A stretch of 64,000 bases of DNA from contig NZ_JAEDAJ010000002.1 of assembly GCF_016623465.1 (NCBI RefSeq), forward strand, positions 12,093 to 76,092. The letters are read 5' to 3'. The number at the start of each line of letters is the position of its first letter. Within the stretch, counting starts at the first letter, position 1. The DNA comes from Brachybacterium halotolerans (lineage in GTDB: Bacteria; Actinomycetota; Actinomycetes; Actinomycetales; Dermabacteraceae). Under the pieces are notes generated by a model. The model had not been told where the DNA came from and ran no database searches. It was given only the letters and a program-made list of their open reading frames with translations. Made by a program: the position numbers and the translations under genes. Positions 1 through 10,485 of this stretch are shown piece by piece.

Positions 1-40
1 CCCCCCCGGCCCCCCCCCCCGGGGGGGGGGGGGCCCCCCC
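1..40. repeat. C/G homopolymer block at window edge
   Basis: The first 40 bases are only C and G in long runs: C7, GG, C11, G13, C7. The C11/G13 junction is self-complementary and would form a very stable hairpin. It lies about 60 bases beyond the stop codon of the acetyl-CoA synthetase gene, so it could act as a terminator, but such runs are also typical of contig ends or assembly artefacts. I cannot distinguish these from the sequence. Confidence 0.5.
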
Positions 41-98
41 GCCACGAGCGGGGTCCGGCGGCGGCGGACCGCGGTCCGGCGCCGTCAGGGACGGAGGC

Positions 99-2075
<1,977 letters not shown>

Positions 2076-2135
2076 CATCGCTCCTGCGTACGGGGTCCCG
2101 CGGCGCTGACCGCGGGGCGTTCGGTCTTCCGCCTC

Positions 2136-2141
2136 ACCGTA
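2136..2141 (-). promoter_or_regulatory. possible -10 box for acs
   Basis: TACGGT on the minus strand, about 60 bases before the acs start. It matches the TANNNT pattern used elsewhere in the window, but no good -35 is seen. Confidence 0.3.
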
Positions 2142-2205
2142 TCGCAGGAGACCCACGTCACGGGAATGCGCCCGCGCGTTCGGACACCGCGTGCGGACAC
2201 CGGGA

Positions 2206-2232
2206 TCGGCGCCCGCGGCGCGCGGGCGCCGA
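2206..2232 (-). terminator. hairpin after the VOC gene
   Basis: A perfect 11-base stem (2206-2216 with 2222-2232, loop GGCGC) starts 6 bases beyond the VOC stop codon. It has no T tract, as is common for hairpins in very GC-rich genomes, and separates this operon from acs. Confidence 0.6.
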
Positions 2233-2237
2233 GCCGC

Positions 2238-3146
2238 TCACGGCAGCGGATGGATCTCGACCTCGATGCCGTCGGGGTCGGGCACGTGCACCGCGCGCAC
2301 GGCGCCCTCGACGAGACGCGCGTCGTGCCCGGCGGAGCGCAGCCGCGCCGTGAGCGCCTCGAGGTCCTCCGAGGTCTCGAGACCCAGGCGCACCTGGAGC
2401 GTGGGCGGGAGGTCGGGCATCTCCGGGGAGGCGCGGCGCGTGCGCTCGCGTCCTGCCATAGGCGCGTGGAGGCCGATGATCCCCGCGCTCCCGGGCCCGT
2501 GGAGCTCGAGCCATCCGCTGCGCTCGGCGGAGGCGATCGCCTTCTCCCCGTCGACCCCGTCGGCCCCGTCGGCCCCGCCGGGTCCGCCGGCCGCTGCGGG
2601 GGCGAAGCCGAGCCGGCCGAGCCAGCGCGCGTCGCGCCCGAAGTCCTCGCTCGACAGCACCGCGCGCACGTGCAGGCGCGGATCCGGGGACGCGTCGTGC
2701 CCCTCGTAGCCGTAGAGGTCCACCTGGTCCTCGTTCAGCGAGACTCCCTCGCCGTCGGGCCCGGTGATCATGCCCTGCCTGCCATAGCTCTCGTCCCAGA
2801 CCGTGACCTCGATGCCCTCGCGCTCGAGGGCCTCTGCGGCGCGATCGGCCGACGGCGTCGCCATGCACAGGTCCGTGGTGCCCGCCCGGGCACCCGTGGC
2901 GCTGGTGGAGGCGGCGTGCACCATGACGGCTCCCGCACCCGCGCGCAGCTCGCCGAAGCCGTCGTCGCCCGCGGTGATGCGGCGGGCCATGCCGAGCTCC
3001 ACGAGGAAGGCGATCATCGCGCGCGGATCGGCCGTGAAGCGCAGGGGGAAGACGGTGAGCTCGGGCGCGCCGACGGCCGGCGCGGCGGGCGCCGCGTCCG
3101 TCCCGGCGGCGGATGCGGCGTTCTCAGGAGTGGTCTCGGGCGTCAT
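2238..3146 (-). CDS. VOC (glyoxalase/bleomycin-resistance fold) protein
   Basis: A 302-residue protein of the vicinal-oxygen-chelate superfamily. Two halves of similar layout are visible: a first VOC module about residues 30-130 (strand pattern around [12 protein letters not shown] and [13 protein letters not shown]) and a second about 150-300 ending [14 protein letters not shown], which is the typical last strands of a VOC domain with the metal-ligand glutamate. The substrate cannot be told; members include dioxygenases, isomerases and resistance proteins that bind drugs. The start overlaps the preceding ribbon-helix-helix gene by 23 bases, so the two are probably co-translated and functionally linked. 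Confidence 0.8.
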   Translation of the reverse strand: MTPETTPENAASAAGTDAAPAAPAVGAPELTVFPLRFTADPRAMIAFLVELGMARRITAGDDGFGELRAGAGAVMVHAASTSATGARAGTTDLCMATPSADRAAEALEREGIEVTVWDESYGRQGMITGPDGEGVSLNEDQVDLYGYEGHDASPDPRLHVRAVLSSEDFGRDARWLGRLGFAPAAAGGPGGADGADGVDGEKAIASAERSGWLELHGPGSAGIIGLHAPMAGRERTRRASPEMPDLPPTLQVRLGLETSEDLEALTARLRSAGHDARLVEGAVRAVHVPDPDGIEVEIHPLP

Positions 3147-3327
3147 CGTCGACGCTCCTTCCGAGGTGCGCGCGCAGCGCCGACTCGACGAGCGCGCTGA
3201 GGGAGGACGACTCGTCGATCGCGCGATGCTTCACGGCGACCACGAGGTCCTTGGGCAGGTAGACGTTGAACTGCACCTTGCGGTCGCCGCCGCCGGTGCC
3301 GTCCGTCGTGGGTGAGCTTCCGGACAT
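3124..3327 (-). CDS. ribbon-helix-helix (CopG/Arc-like) DNA-binding protein
   Basis: A 67-residue protein with the pattern of a ribbon-helix-helix dimer: a short beta strand ([17 protein letters not shown]) followed by two helices ([15 protein letters not shown]). The N-terminal 15 residues are low complexity. It is the first gene of a pair with the VOC gene, and its start codon sits directly behind a cluster of palindromes that look like its own operator. Small RHH proteins usually repress their own operon; whether this one is a simple regulator or an antitoxin-like partner is not shown by the sequence. Confidence 0.8.
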   Translation of the reverse strand: MSGSSPTTDGTGGGDRKVQFNVYLPKDLVVAVKHRAIDESSSLSALVESALRAHLGRSVDDDARDHS

Positions 3328-3354
3328 GCGAGCATGCTAGCACTCTCGCATGCT
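3326..3354 (-). promoter_or_regulatory. leaderless promoter and palindromic operator of the RHH-VOC pair
   Basis: On the minus strand TAGCAT (3334-3339) lies 6 bases before the ATG at 3327, the spacing for a leaderless transcript. The same 29 bases hold an inverted repeat ATGCGAG/CTCGCAT (3326-3332 and 3345-3351), the palindromes AGCATGCT (3331-3338) and TGCTAGCA (3335-3342), and a second GCATGCT (3348-3354). Overlap of these with the -10 box suggests an autorepressor site. Confidence 0.6.
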
Positions 3355-3393
3355 GTCCGGCAGAGGGTCCCTGCGCCCCGTCGCCGCGCGCCC

Positions 3394-4332
3394 TCACTCC
3401 CACTCGAGGACGCAGGTCGCGGCGGCCACCTCGGCCATCACGCTCTGCAGCAGCGCGCCGCGCGGCAGGGAGCCCGCTTGCACCTCGTCGACGCGCCGCC
3501 CGGCGCGTCCCACGGTCGCGACGGTCCGCCGCACCGACCAGGCGCGCTCTCCCGGTGCACTCAGCTCCCCCGGCCCCTCGCGCCGAGGCAGGTGCACTTC
3601 GGTGACGGCGAGATCCGCGGGGCGCATGTGCCAGCTGACGAACCGTCCGCGCTCCATCGCCCCGGGAAGGGGGAAGGCCAGCTCGAGCACCGCCGCCTCG
3701 CCCTCGTCGAGGGGGCGCGGCAGCACGACCTCGACGAGGGTCGCGCCTCCGGGGAGCGCCACGCGCCTCCCCAGGTCGGCGCCGACCACCCGTGCGTCCG
3801 ACGAATCCAGCGGGTCCGGCGGCGCCTCGAGCACCGCGAGGAGCCGGTCCGCCCCACCACGCTGGGCCGTGAGGACGACGTCGTAGTGCAGGATCGCCTC
3901 GCCGCCGGGAGCATCGAGATCCAGCGCCGTGCGCACGTACTCGCGACGCAGGCCGTCGTCCCAGCGCAGGCCCCACGCGCGACGGGCGTCCTCCGCCTCC
4001 TTCCCGCGCGGGAGCAGGCGGGCCGCCTCCGCCGCACTCCGGTAGCGCCAGGTCTCGGCGTCGATGTCCACGAGGTCCACGAGCTCGCCGTCCTCGAGGT
4101 CGAGACACTGCTCGAGAGCCTGCACGACTCCCAGGGACGAGCGGCGGCGGGGCCGGGAGCGCCCGCTCGCCCAGTACGAGAGGGTCGCGGGCGACGTCGG
4201 CGCGCCGGTGCGCGCGAGCATGCCGGCGAGCTCGGCGAAGCCGATGCCGCGCGAGATCATGGTCTCCCGCAGCCGCATCGCGAAGGCGCTGCCGGCGCCG
4301 AGCCCGCGGCGCCTGGGCACCGTGGCGGTCAT
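3394..4332 (-). CDS. XRE-domain protein, second of a tandem pair, function unknown
   Basis: A 312-residue protein. Residues about 20-75 form a Cro/C1-like helix-turn-helix with the recognition-helix region SPATLSYWASGRSRPRR. The remainder is rich in beta-strand patterns with alternating hydrophobics (ILHYDVVLTA, VEVVLPRPL, VTEVHLP, CVLEWE). The gene upstream has the same layout and a nearly identical helix motif, so the two come from a duplication. Its ATG overlaps the upstream stop (ATGA), implying translational coupling. I do not recognise the C-terminal family; a ligand- or partner-sensing beta domain is a guess. Confidence 0.75.
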   Translation of the reverse strand: MTATVPRRRGLGAGSAFAMRLRETMISRGIGFAELAGMLARTGAPTSPATLSYWASGRSRPRRRSSLGVVQALEQCLDLEDGELVDLVDIDAETWRYRSAAEAARLLPRGKEAEDARRAWGLRWDDGLRREYVRTALDLDAPGGEAILHYDVVLTAQRGGADRLLAVLEAPPDPLDSSDARVVGADLGRRVALPGGATLVEVVLPRPLDEGEAAVLELAFPLPGAMERGRFVSWHMRPADLAVTEVHLPRREGPGELSAPGERAWSVRRTVATVGRAGRRVDEVQAGSLPRGALLQSVMAEVAAATCVLEWE

Positions 4333-5351
4333 GCAGCCCCCCAGGTCCACCCCAGACGCACGGAGCCCTCGTCGATCCCGTGGGCGACCACGGCCGCGAT
4401 GCCGTCCCTGCCCACGTCGACCGCGTGCTCGGCGCTCGAGCGCGCGGTGGCTTCGCGCGAGCGCACGATCGACGCCGCGGAGGCGGGGAGCGCCCCGACG
4501 GGGAAGCGGCACTCGAGCACGATCGTCGAGACGGGGAACTCGGTGTGCACGATGTAACCGCCCTCGAGGTCGCCCGAGGGCGCCGGGCGCTCGAGGGGCC
4601 GGACCGTGTAGTCGAGAGCGCCGATCCTGCCGGGAGCGATCGGAACGTCCAGCAGGAGCTCGGTGAACAGCAGCCCGCGCTCGGGCCACGAGCGCTGGCG
4701 CCCCACGCGGCTGCCGTGCCCGGGCACCAGCTCGAGGGGGACGCCCTCGGTGCCGTGGGAGGCGACCCCGAGACGGGAGACGGTCTCGCGGGTCGAGCGC
4801 AGCACGCGGCGGATCCGCACCCCGATCGGACGGTGCTGCGGATCGATGTCGACGCGGTGATGGACGAGCAGCCGCTGCACGGTGTCCCCCTCGTCGAGGC
4901 CCATCTCCGCACGCACCCGCTGGACCGGGTCCTCCGTCTCCGTCCGGGCGCTCCAGTGATGGGCGGGGAGGCTGCGCACGAGGGTGTCCAGGAGGTACCC
5001 CCGCGGGGTGCGCAGCACGTTCTCGAGCTCTGCCACGGCGCGCATGGCCTCGTTGCGCCGCGGGCGGCTGCGACCGTGGCGCCACAGCGAGAGGGTCGAC
5101 GGCGAGAGGGCGATCCCCGCTCCGCGCAGCCGCTCGCACACGCGCTCGAGAGCGAGACCCCGCGTGTTGATCGCCGCGTCCAGTCGCGCTCCGAAGGTGT
5201 CCTCGGGCAGAGCTCCGGGCGGGTCCGGGGTGAGGGCCGACGGCGGGGTCGCCGGGGAGCGCAGCAGCGAGGCCGCACGGGAGGTCGGCGTCGGCCGCGG
5301 AGCCGGGTTCTCCGCCCTGCTCCGCTCGCCCCCGTCCCCGCTGGATCCCAT
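4329..5351 (-). CDS. XRE-domain protein, first of a tandem pair, function unknown
   Basis: A 340-residue protein. After a disordered 45-residue head comes a helix-turn-helix (about residues 50-110) with SPSTLSLWRHGRSRPRR, matching the downstream paralogue. The C-terminal half contains long beta-strand patterns (RPIGVRIRRVLRST, GLLFTELLLDVP, GGYIVHTEFP, IVLECRFPVG, GSVRLGWTW) that parallel those of the paralogue. The start at 5351 is preferred to an in-frame ATG at 5384 because a GGGGGAG sits 4 bases upstream. A TAGGGT box (5405-5410, minus) could be the -10. Function not recognised. Confidence 0.75.
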   Translation of the reverse strand: MGSSGDGGERSRAENPAPRPTPTSRAASLLRSPATPPSALTPDPPGALPEDTFGARLDAAINTRGLALERVCERLRGAGIALSPSTLSLWRHGRSRPRRNEAMRAVAELENVLRTPRGYLLDTLVRSLPAHHWSARTETEDPVQRVRAEMGLDEGDTVQRLLVHHRVDIDPQHRPIGVRIRRVLRSTRETVSRLGVASHGTEGVPLELVPGHGSRVGRQRSWPERGLLFTELLLDVPIAPGRIGALDYTVRPLERPAPSGDLEGGYIVHTEFPVSTIVLECRFPVGALPASAASIVRSREATARSSAEHAVDVGRDGIAAVVAHGIDEGSVRLGWTWGAA

Positions 5352-5510
5352 CCGCTCCCCCTTGCGATCGGGGCGCTCCCGCACGGGGCGCCCGACTCCG
5401 CCTCACCCTACCCACGCAGGCGAATAAGGAGGAATCGGACATCCCGGCGCGCGCGACGAGGACGTCGAGATGCGACGCGACTCACGCGGGAGCGGTCCTC
5501 GTCCGAGGGC

Positions 5511-5532
5511 CCCTCAGCACTCCCTCAGCACT
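5511..5532. repeat. 11-bp tandem duplication at the sdaA stop codon
   Basis: CCCTCAGCACT occurs twice back to back (5511-5521 and 5522-5532). The second copy contains the sdaA stop codon, so the last Cys codon and the stop are duplicated just outside the gene. Confidence 0.9.
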
Positions 5533-6919
5533 CGGGCAGGGACACGGGCACCGCCGTCACGGCGAGCCCGCCCATGGCGGTCTCCTTGTAGCGCTCGGAC
5601 ATGTCCTTGCCGGTCTGGCGCATGGTCTCGATGACGGTGTCGAGGGAGACGAAGTGCTCTCCGGTGCCGCGCAGCGCGAAACGGGCGGCGGTGATCGCCT
5701 TCACGGCGGCCATCGCATTGCGCTCGATGCAGGGCACCTGGACCAGTCCGCCCACGGGATCGCAGGTCAGGCCCAGGTTGTGCTCCATCGCGATCTCGGC
5801 GGCGTTCTCGACCTGGCGGGGCTTCGCCCCCATCACCTCGGCCAGGCCCGCGGCGGCCATGGAGCACGCGGAGCCGACCTCGCCCTGGCAGCCCACCTCG
5901 GCGCCGGAGATCGAGGCGTGCTCCTTGTAGAGCGAGCCGATGGCCCCGGCGGTGAGCAGGAAGCGCACGGCGACGTCGTCGGGGTCGGCGTCGCGCAGAT
6001 AGTGCGTCGCGTAGTAGAGGACGGCCGGGATGATGCCGGCGGCGCCGTTGGTGGGGGCGGTCACCACGCGCCCGCCGGCGGCGTTCTCCTCGTTCACGGC
6101 GAGCGCCGCGAGCGAGACCCATTCCAGGGCGGATTCGGCGCCGTGACCGGGATCCTCGGCGCTGAGGGAGTCGTACCAGGGGGCCGCGCGGCGCTGGACG
6201 TCCAGCCCGCCGGGGAGCACACCGGGGGTGCGCACGCCGCGCTCGATGCAGTCGCTCATGACGCCCCAGATGCGCAGGGCGCCCTCGCGGATCTCGTCCT
6301 CGCCGCGCCACTGCAGCTCGCGCCGCATCATCGCGGCCGACACGGAGATCCCGCGCTCCTCGCACACGCACATGAGCTCGGCGCCGGTGGTGAAGATCGC
6401 CTGCCCCGCCTCCTCGGAGGCGACCTCGGCGATCGACTGGTCCATGTCCGCGGCATCGACGACGAAGCCGCCGCCCACGGAGAACATGGGCCGGCTCGCG
6501 ATCACCTCGCCGGAGGCGTCGTACGCCTCGAAGGTCATGCCGTTGGAGTGCTGGGGAAGGAAGGTCAGGGGGTGCAGCACGATCGAGGAAGGCCGCAGGG
6601 CGACGGGAAGACGGCCGGCCAGCAGGAGCCCTCCCCCTTCCTCGATCCGCGCGACCCGCTCGCGACCCGCGACGGGATCGACGGTCTCCGGGTCGGCGCC
6701 CTCGAGCCCCATCACGATCGCGTCGAGCGTCCCGTGGCCCTGGCCGGTCGCGGCGAGCGAGCCGTACAGGTGCACGCCGACGTCCGCGATGCGCGGACCG
6801 GTCTCACGGTCCTCGAGCACCTCCCGGGCGAAGAGGCTCGCGGCCCGCATGGGACCCACGGTGTGGGAGCTCGACGGTCCGATCCCGATGCTGAACAGGT
6901 CGAACAGGCTGATGCTCAT
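5525..6919 (-). CDS. sdaA: L-serine ammonia-lyase (iron-sulfur, single chain)
   Basis: Deaminates L-serine to pyruvate and ammonia. The 464-residue chain is the fused alpha/beta type: an N-terminal domain beginning [20 protein letters not shown], then the catalytic domain with [14 protein letters not shown] and the cysteine segments [17 protein letters not shown] and [12 protein letters not shown] that hold the [4Fe-4S] cluster in this family. The protein ends in LPEC, the terminal cysteine seen in several homologues. It starts exactly at the end of the helicase gene (ATGA overlap), so the two share an mRNA. Confidence 0.95.
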   Translation of the reverse strand: MSISLFDLFSIGIGPSSSHTVGPMRAASLFAREVLEDRETGPRIADVGVHLYGSLAATGQGHGTLDAIVMGLEGADPETVDPVAGRERVARIEEGGGLLLAGRLPVALRPSSIVLHPLTFLPQHSNGMTFEAYDASGEVIASRPMFSVGGGFVVDAADMDQSIAEVASEEAGQAIFTTGAELMCVCEERGISVSAAMMRRELQWRGEDEIREGALRIWGVMSDCIERGVRTPGVLPGGLDVQRRAAPWYDSLSAEDPGHGAESALEWVSLAALAVNEENAAGGRVVTAPTNGAAGIIPAVLYYATHYLRDADPDDVAVRFLLTAGAIGSLYKEHASISGAEVGCQGEVGSACSMAAAGLAEVMGAKPRQVENAAEIAMEHNLGLTCDPVGGLVQVPCIERNAMAAVKAITAARFALRGTGEHFVSLDTVIETMRQTGKDMSERYKETAMGGLAVTAVPVSLPEC

Positions 6920-8616
6920 CGTCCGCCCCTGCGCGGGCCCGCTCCCCCGCCGCCACGGCGACCGCCGCGGCCGCCCTGGGAGCCTCCGTGACCGCTCTGG
7001 CCGCCGCGGCCGCCCTGCGAGCCGCGACCGGACCGCCCGGAGGCGGGATCGCCGCCGGAGCGGGAGCCGCCCTGTGCACCGCCCGATCGTGCACCCCCCG
7101 TGCGGCCCTGGCCGGTGCGGCCGCTCGTGCGGCCTCCGCTGCGCTGGCCGGTCGAGCGTCCTGCGCCGGAGCGTCCGCCGGCCCCCCGTCCACCGGGGCC
7201 GCGCCCGCCGGAGCCGGCCGCTCCCCGTCGGCCGCCTCGACCGGCCGAGGGCCCGCCCTCAGCGGCTGCCTCCTCGTCCCAGGCGGCGCGGAGCTCCTCG
7301 TTCGTGCGGCGCTCCTCGGCGCGCGCGGCGTTCGCGCCCTCCCCGTTCGCCACGCCGCCGGAGAGGCGGAGCTTGCGGGGGGCGCCCTTGTGCTTGATCT
7401 TCGCCGGGTCGGGGGCCGGTTCGCCCGAGGGCGTGCGGCCGCCCAGGTCGATGAGGGCCTGGGCGTCGGCGCTGCGGGCCTCCTCCCATGCGGGCTCGAC
7501 CTCGGCCGCCTCGAGCACGGCGCGGGTGCCGCGGGTCTGGTGCGGCAGGGCGAGGGTGACGACGCTGCCGGCGGCGCCCGCTCGCGCCGTGCGCCCGGAG
7601 CGGTGCACGTACTCCTTGGCGTCGGTCGCGGGATCGGCGTGCACGACCATGCTCACGTCGTCGATATGCAGCCCGCGGGCCGCGACGTCGGTCGCCACCA
7701 GCACGGGGAAGTCGCCCTCGCGGAAGCCGGCGAGGACGTTGGTGCGCAGCCCCTGCTGCTTGTTGCCGTGGAGTGCCGCCGCCTGCACGCCGACCTCGAC
7801 GAGCTCGGCCGCGACGCGCTCGGCGCCCAGCTGGGTGCGCGTGAACACGAGGGTGCGCCCGGGGCGCGCGGCGAGCTGCGCGATGACCTCGCGCTTGGCC
7901 TTGGGGGAGATCGCGAGCACGTGGTGGGACATGGTCTTCACCGCGGCGGCCACGGGGGTGGTCTCGTGCTCGACGGGGTCGACGAGGAAGCTGTCGACGA
8001 GGGTCTCGACCTGTCCGTCGAGGGTCGCGGAGAACAGCATCTTCTGGGTGCCCATCGGGGTCGCGGCGAGGATCTCCCCGACCTGGTCGAGGAAGCCGAG
8101 GTCGGCCATGTGATCGGCCTCGTCCACGACGGTCGTCTCGATGCGGTCGAGGAAGAGGGCGTCGCGGGCGGCGAGGTCGATCAGACGGCCGGGGGTGGCG
8201 ACGACGATCTCCGCGCCCCGGCGCAGGGCCTCGGCCTGCTTCTCGATGTTCATCCCGCCGGCGACGAGCTGCGCGCGGATGCCCACCGCCCGCGCGAACG
8301 GGTGGAAGGTGTCCACGACCTGCACGGCGAGCTCGCGGGTGGGCACCAGCACGAGGCCAAGCGGGCGACGGCGGTGGACCTTGCGCCCTCGAAAGCGGGC
8401 GCACATCGAGAGCGCGAAGGCGAGCGTCTTGCCGGAGCCGGTCTCGGCGCGGGCCATCACGTCGCGGCCCGCGAGGGCGTCGGGGAGGATCGCCTCCTGG
8501 ATCTCGAAGGCGCGGGTCAGGCCCTGCTCGGCGAGCACGGCGAGCAGCTCCTCGCTGAGCGCCATGTCCTCGAAGCGGGACGTGCTGTGGGCGCTGCGGC
8601 GGCGTGCCTTGGGCAT
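6916..8616 (-). CDS. DEAD-box ATP-dependent RNA helicase
   Basis: A 566-residue cytoplasmic helicase that remodels RNA. Seen in order: Q motif with [14 protein letters not shown], Walker A AETGSGKT, motif Ia [16 protein letters not shown], motif II here VVDEADHM, motif III SATL, and in domain 2 the motifs [15 protein letters not shown] and [10 protein letters not shown]. About 130 C-terminal residues are a low-complexity Gly/Arg/Ser tail with RGG-like repeats, probably an RNA-binding and cold-adaptation tail. The start is set at 8616 by a perfect AGGAGG 7 bases upstream. It is upstream of, and overlaps, sdaA. Confidence 0.93.
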   Translation of the reverse strand: MPKARRRSAHSTSRFEDMALSEELLAVLAEQGLTRAFEIQEAILPDALAGRDVMARAETGSGKTLAFALSMCARFRGRKVHRRRPLGLVLVPTRELAVQVVDTFHPFARAVGIRAQLVAGGMNIEKQAEALRRGAEIVVATPGRLIDLAARDALFLDRIETTVVDEADHMADLGFLDQVGEILAATPMGTQKMLFSATLDGQVETLVDSFLVDPVEHETTPVAAAVKTMSHHVLAISPKAKREVIAQLAARPGRTLVFTRTQLGAERVAAELVEVGVQAAALHGNKQQGLRTNVLAGFREGDFPVLVATDVAARGLHIDDVSMVVHADPATDAKEYVHRSGRTARAGAAGSVVTLALPHQTRGTRAVLEAAEVEPAWEEARSADAQALIDLGGRTPSGEPAPDPAKIKHKGAPRKLRLSGGVANGEGANAARAEERRTNEELRAAWDEEAAAEGGPSAGRGGRRGAAGSGGRGPGGRGAGGRSGAGRSTGQRSGGRTSGRTGQGRTGGARSGGAQGGSRSGGDPASGRSGRGSQGGRGGQSGHGGSQGGRGGRRGGGGAGPRRGGR

Positions 8617-8904
8617 CGGGGGTCCTCCTGGGTCGGGGCGCCCCTCGGGGCCGATCGGTGTCCCGATCCGGCCGTGCATCGGGCCTGCGATCGGATCGTC
8701 GATCGGGCGGAGCGCCCGTCCATCATCGCTCACCGCGCGCTCGCGCGAGGCCGTGCGGGGCATGCGGGTGCGCAATGCCTCCCGTCGACCGGACAGGGCC
8801 GCCCGCCGTCGGCCCGACGACGCCCGGGATCCGGGGCCGACGCGGCGCTCGTCACAGGCCGCCTCACGGGGTGGTCGCGCCTCGCCGGTCCGGTGTGCCC
8901 GTGG

Positions 8905-8910
8905 GACAAT
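8905..8910 (+). promoter_or_regulatory. -10 box of leaderless panD
   Basis: GACAAT ends 7 bases before the ATG at 8918, the spacing expected when transcription starts at the start codon. Confidence 0.4.
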
Positions 8911-8917
8911 GGCACCG

Positions 8918-9325
8918 ATGATGCGCACACTCATGACCTCGAAGATCCACCGCGCGACCGTGACCCAGGCCGATCTGCACTACGTCGGCTCGGTGACGAT
9001 CGACGCGGCGCTCATGGACGCCGCCGGGATCCTCGAGAACGAGCAGGTCTCGATCGTGGACGTCACCAACGGCGCCCGGCTCGAGACCTACGCGATCACG
9101 GGCGAGCGCGACAGCGGGGTCATCGGCATCAACGGGGCTGCCGCGCACCTGGTGGTCCCCGGCGACCTCGTCATCCTCATCGCCTACGGCCTGTTCGATG
9201 CGCAGGAGGCCGCCGATCACCACCCCCGCGTGGTGCACGTGGACGGCGCGAACCGCGTGGTGAAGGTGGGCGACGACCCCGCCGAGCCGGTGCCCGGCAT
9301 GCCCGACCAGCGCACCGGCCGCTGA
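8918..9325 (+). CDS. panD: aspartate 1-decarboxylase precursor
   Basis: Makes beta-alanine from aspartate for pantothenate/CoA synthesis. The 135-residue proenzyme cleaves itself between Gly24 and Ser25, both present in [10 protein letters not shown], leaving a pyruvoyl group at Ser25. The segments [20 protein letters not shown] and [12 protein letters not shown] are family hallmarks. The ATG at 8918 is preferred to 8921 because it gives the family's usual distance to the cleavage site; there is no Shine-Dalgarno, consistent with leaderless translation. Confidence 0.95.
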   Translation: MMRTLMTSKIHRATVTQADLHYVGSVTIDAALMDAAGILENEQVSIVDVTNGARLETYAITGERDSGVIGINGAAAHLVVPGDLVILIAYGLFDAQEAADHHPRVVHVDGANRVVKVGDDPAEPVPGMPDQRTGR

Positions 9326-9348
9326 GCCGCGCACGGGTGCGCTGAGCC

Positions 9349-10275
9349 GTGACAGGGGTCCTCTCCGGGTTCTTCATCGTCTGGTGCCTGATCGCGATCG
9401 GCTGGATCGTCGGGCGCACGGGCGTGCTCGGCGAGCAGGGGCGCTTCGTCCTGAACCGCACCACGTTCTTCCTGGCCTCCCCGTGCCTCGTCCTCACCTC
9501 CCTGCTCGAGTCGGACCTGGGGCAGGTGCTGTCCACGCCCATGCTCATCGCCGGGGTCTCCGGACTCGTCTCGGGCGGGCTGCTCCTGCTGATCGTGCGC
9601 CTGCTGACGAAGCGCCGCGGAGCGGAGCTGGTGGTCACCGCGATCAGCGGCTCCGTGGTCAACGGCGCGAACATGGGCTTCCCGATCGCCGCCTACGTGC
9701 TGGGCGACACCTCGCACGCGCTGCCCGTGATCCTCTTCCAGCAGGCGATCTACACGCCGCTGTACCTGTTCGTGCTGCACGCCGTGACGACGAAGATGCG
9801 CCCCTCCCCCGCGGGCGTGCTGCGCAACATCGCCTCGAACCCGACGATCGTGGCCGCCGCGGTCGGGATCGTGCTCGTCGTGTGCGGGGTGAAGCTGCCG
9901 GAGGTGATCCTGCAGCCCTTCGGCTCGATCGCGGACATGGCGATCCCCGCCATGCTGCTGGCCTACGGGATCTCGCTGATGGGCTCGGCGCCGCTCGCCA
10001 AGGACGACGGCTACCGCGGGCTGATCGCGATCGCGACCGTTTTCAAGCTCGCCGTGATGCCGGTGATCGCGCTCGGCCTGGGCCTCCTGCTCGGGCTCGG
10101 CGGGCACGATCTCTTCGCGGTGGTGGTGATGGCCGCGCTGCCCACGGCGCAGAACGTGTTCGTCGCCGCCTCCCAGTACAAGGCGGCGGAGAACCTCGCC
10201 CGGGACACGGTGCTGCTGACGACGGTCGGCACCGTGATCACCCTGCTGATCGTCTCCGGCGTGATGAGCGCGTGA
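9349..10275 (+). CDS. AEC-family (auxin efflux carrier-like) permease
   Basis: A 308-residue integral membrane protein with about ten hydrophobic segments in two groups of five, as in the AEC/malate permease family. Typical features are the early NRTTFFLASPCLVLTSL and the second-half AMLLAYGISLMG and LPTAQNVFVAASQY, the last a conserved family motif. Substrate is unknown; relatives carry organic acids or amino acids. GTG start 23 bases after panD, so probably transcribed with it. Confidence 0.8.
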   Translation: MTGVLSGFFIVWCLIAIGWIVGRTGVLGEQGRFVLNRTTFFLASPCLVLTSLLESDLGQVLSTPMLIAGVSGLVSGGLLLLIVRLLTKRRGAELVVTAISGSVVNGANMGFPIAAYVLGDTSHALPVILFQQAIYTPLYLFVLHAVTTKMRPSPAGVLRNIASNPTIVAAAVGIVLVVCGVKLPEVILQPFGSIADMAIPAMLLAYGISLMGSAPLAKDDGYRGLIAIATVFKLAVMPVIALGLGLLLGLGGHDLFAVVVMAALPTAQNVFVAASQYKAAENLARDTVLLTTVGTVITLLIVSGVMSA

Positions 10276-10286
10276 CCGGGTCCTCC

Positions 10287-10315
10287 GTGACCCCGACGAC
10301 GGGTCGCGATAGGAT
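10287..10315 (+). promoter_or_regulatory. promoter of the leuS leader
   Basis: GTGACC (10287-10292) as -35 and TAGGAT (10310-10315) as -10, separated by 17 bases. The -10 ends 6 bases before the GTG of the leader peptide, so the transcript should start at that GTG. Confidence 0.6.
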
Positions 10316-10321
10316 CGCCCC

Positions 10322-10348
10322 GTGGCTCGTTCGCTCCTGCTTCCGTAG
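10322..10348 (+). CDS. leucine-rich leader peptide (attenuation)
   Basis: GTG-GCT-CGT-TCG-CTC-CTG-CTT-CCG-TAG encodes (M)ARSLLLP with three consecutive leucine codons. It begins right at the predicted transcription start and ends just before an 11-base stem and an intrinsic terminator that precede leuS. This is the layout of classical amino-acid attenuation: ribosome stalling at Leu codons when charged tRNA-Leu is scarce would change the fold of the leader RNA. Leader peptides of this sort have been predicted in front of leuS in some Streptomyces. Confidence 0.7.
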   Translation: MARSLLLP

Positions 10349-10408
10349 CCGCGTCGGACATGCGTCCGCCCCAGCCCTCGGCCCCGGGGATCGGACACCG
10401 ACGCGGCT
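10347..10408 (+). promoter_or_regulatory. 11-bp leader stem in front of leuS (candidate switching structure)
   Basis: AGCCGCGTCGG (10347-10357) is perfectly complementary to CCGACGCGGCT (10398-10408). The left arm starts inside the leader peptide stop codon, so a ribosome there would block the stem. Inside is a small hairpin CGGAC/GTCCG (10355-10368). A competing pairing GGGGA (10386-10390) with TCCCC (10408-10412) would break the terminator stem. Which pairing acts as antiterminator is not resolved. Confidence 0.55.
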
Positions 10409-10433
10409 CCCCTCGCCTGTGCGGGGGTTTTTT
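10409..10433 (+). terminator. intrinsic terminator/attenuator before leuS
   Basis: Stem of C-rich 10410-10416 with 10421-10427 around the loop CTGT, immediately followed by six T (10428-10433). It is the only hairpin with a true T tract that I found in the window. It lies 52 bases before leuS, so it must be read through for leuS expression from the upstream promoter. Confidence 0.75.
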
Positions 10434-10485
10434 GTGCCGGAGCGGGCACGAGCCCCAGGACCACCACCGAGAAGGACAGACATCC

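Noticed and set aside
10276..10485. T-box riboswitch before leuS
   Set aside because: No T-box consensus or specifier-loop layout; the three Leu codons plus terminator fit peptide attenuation better.
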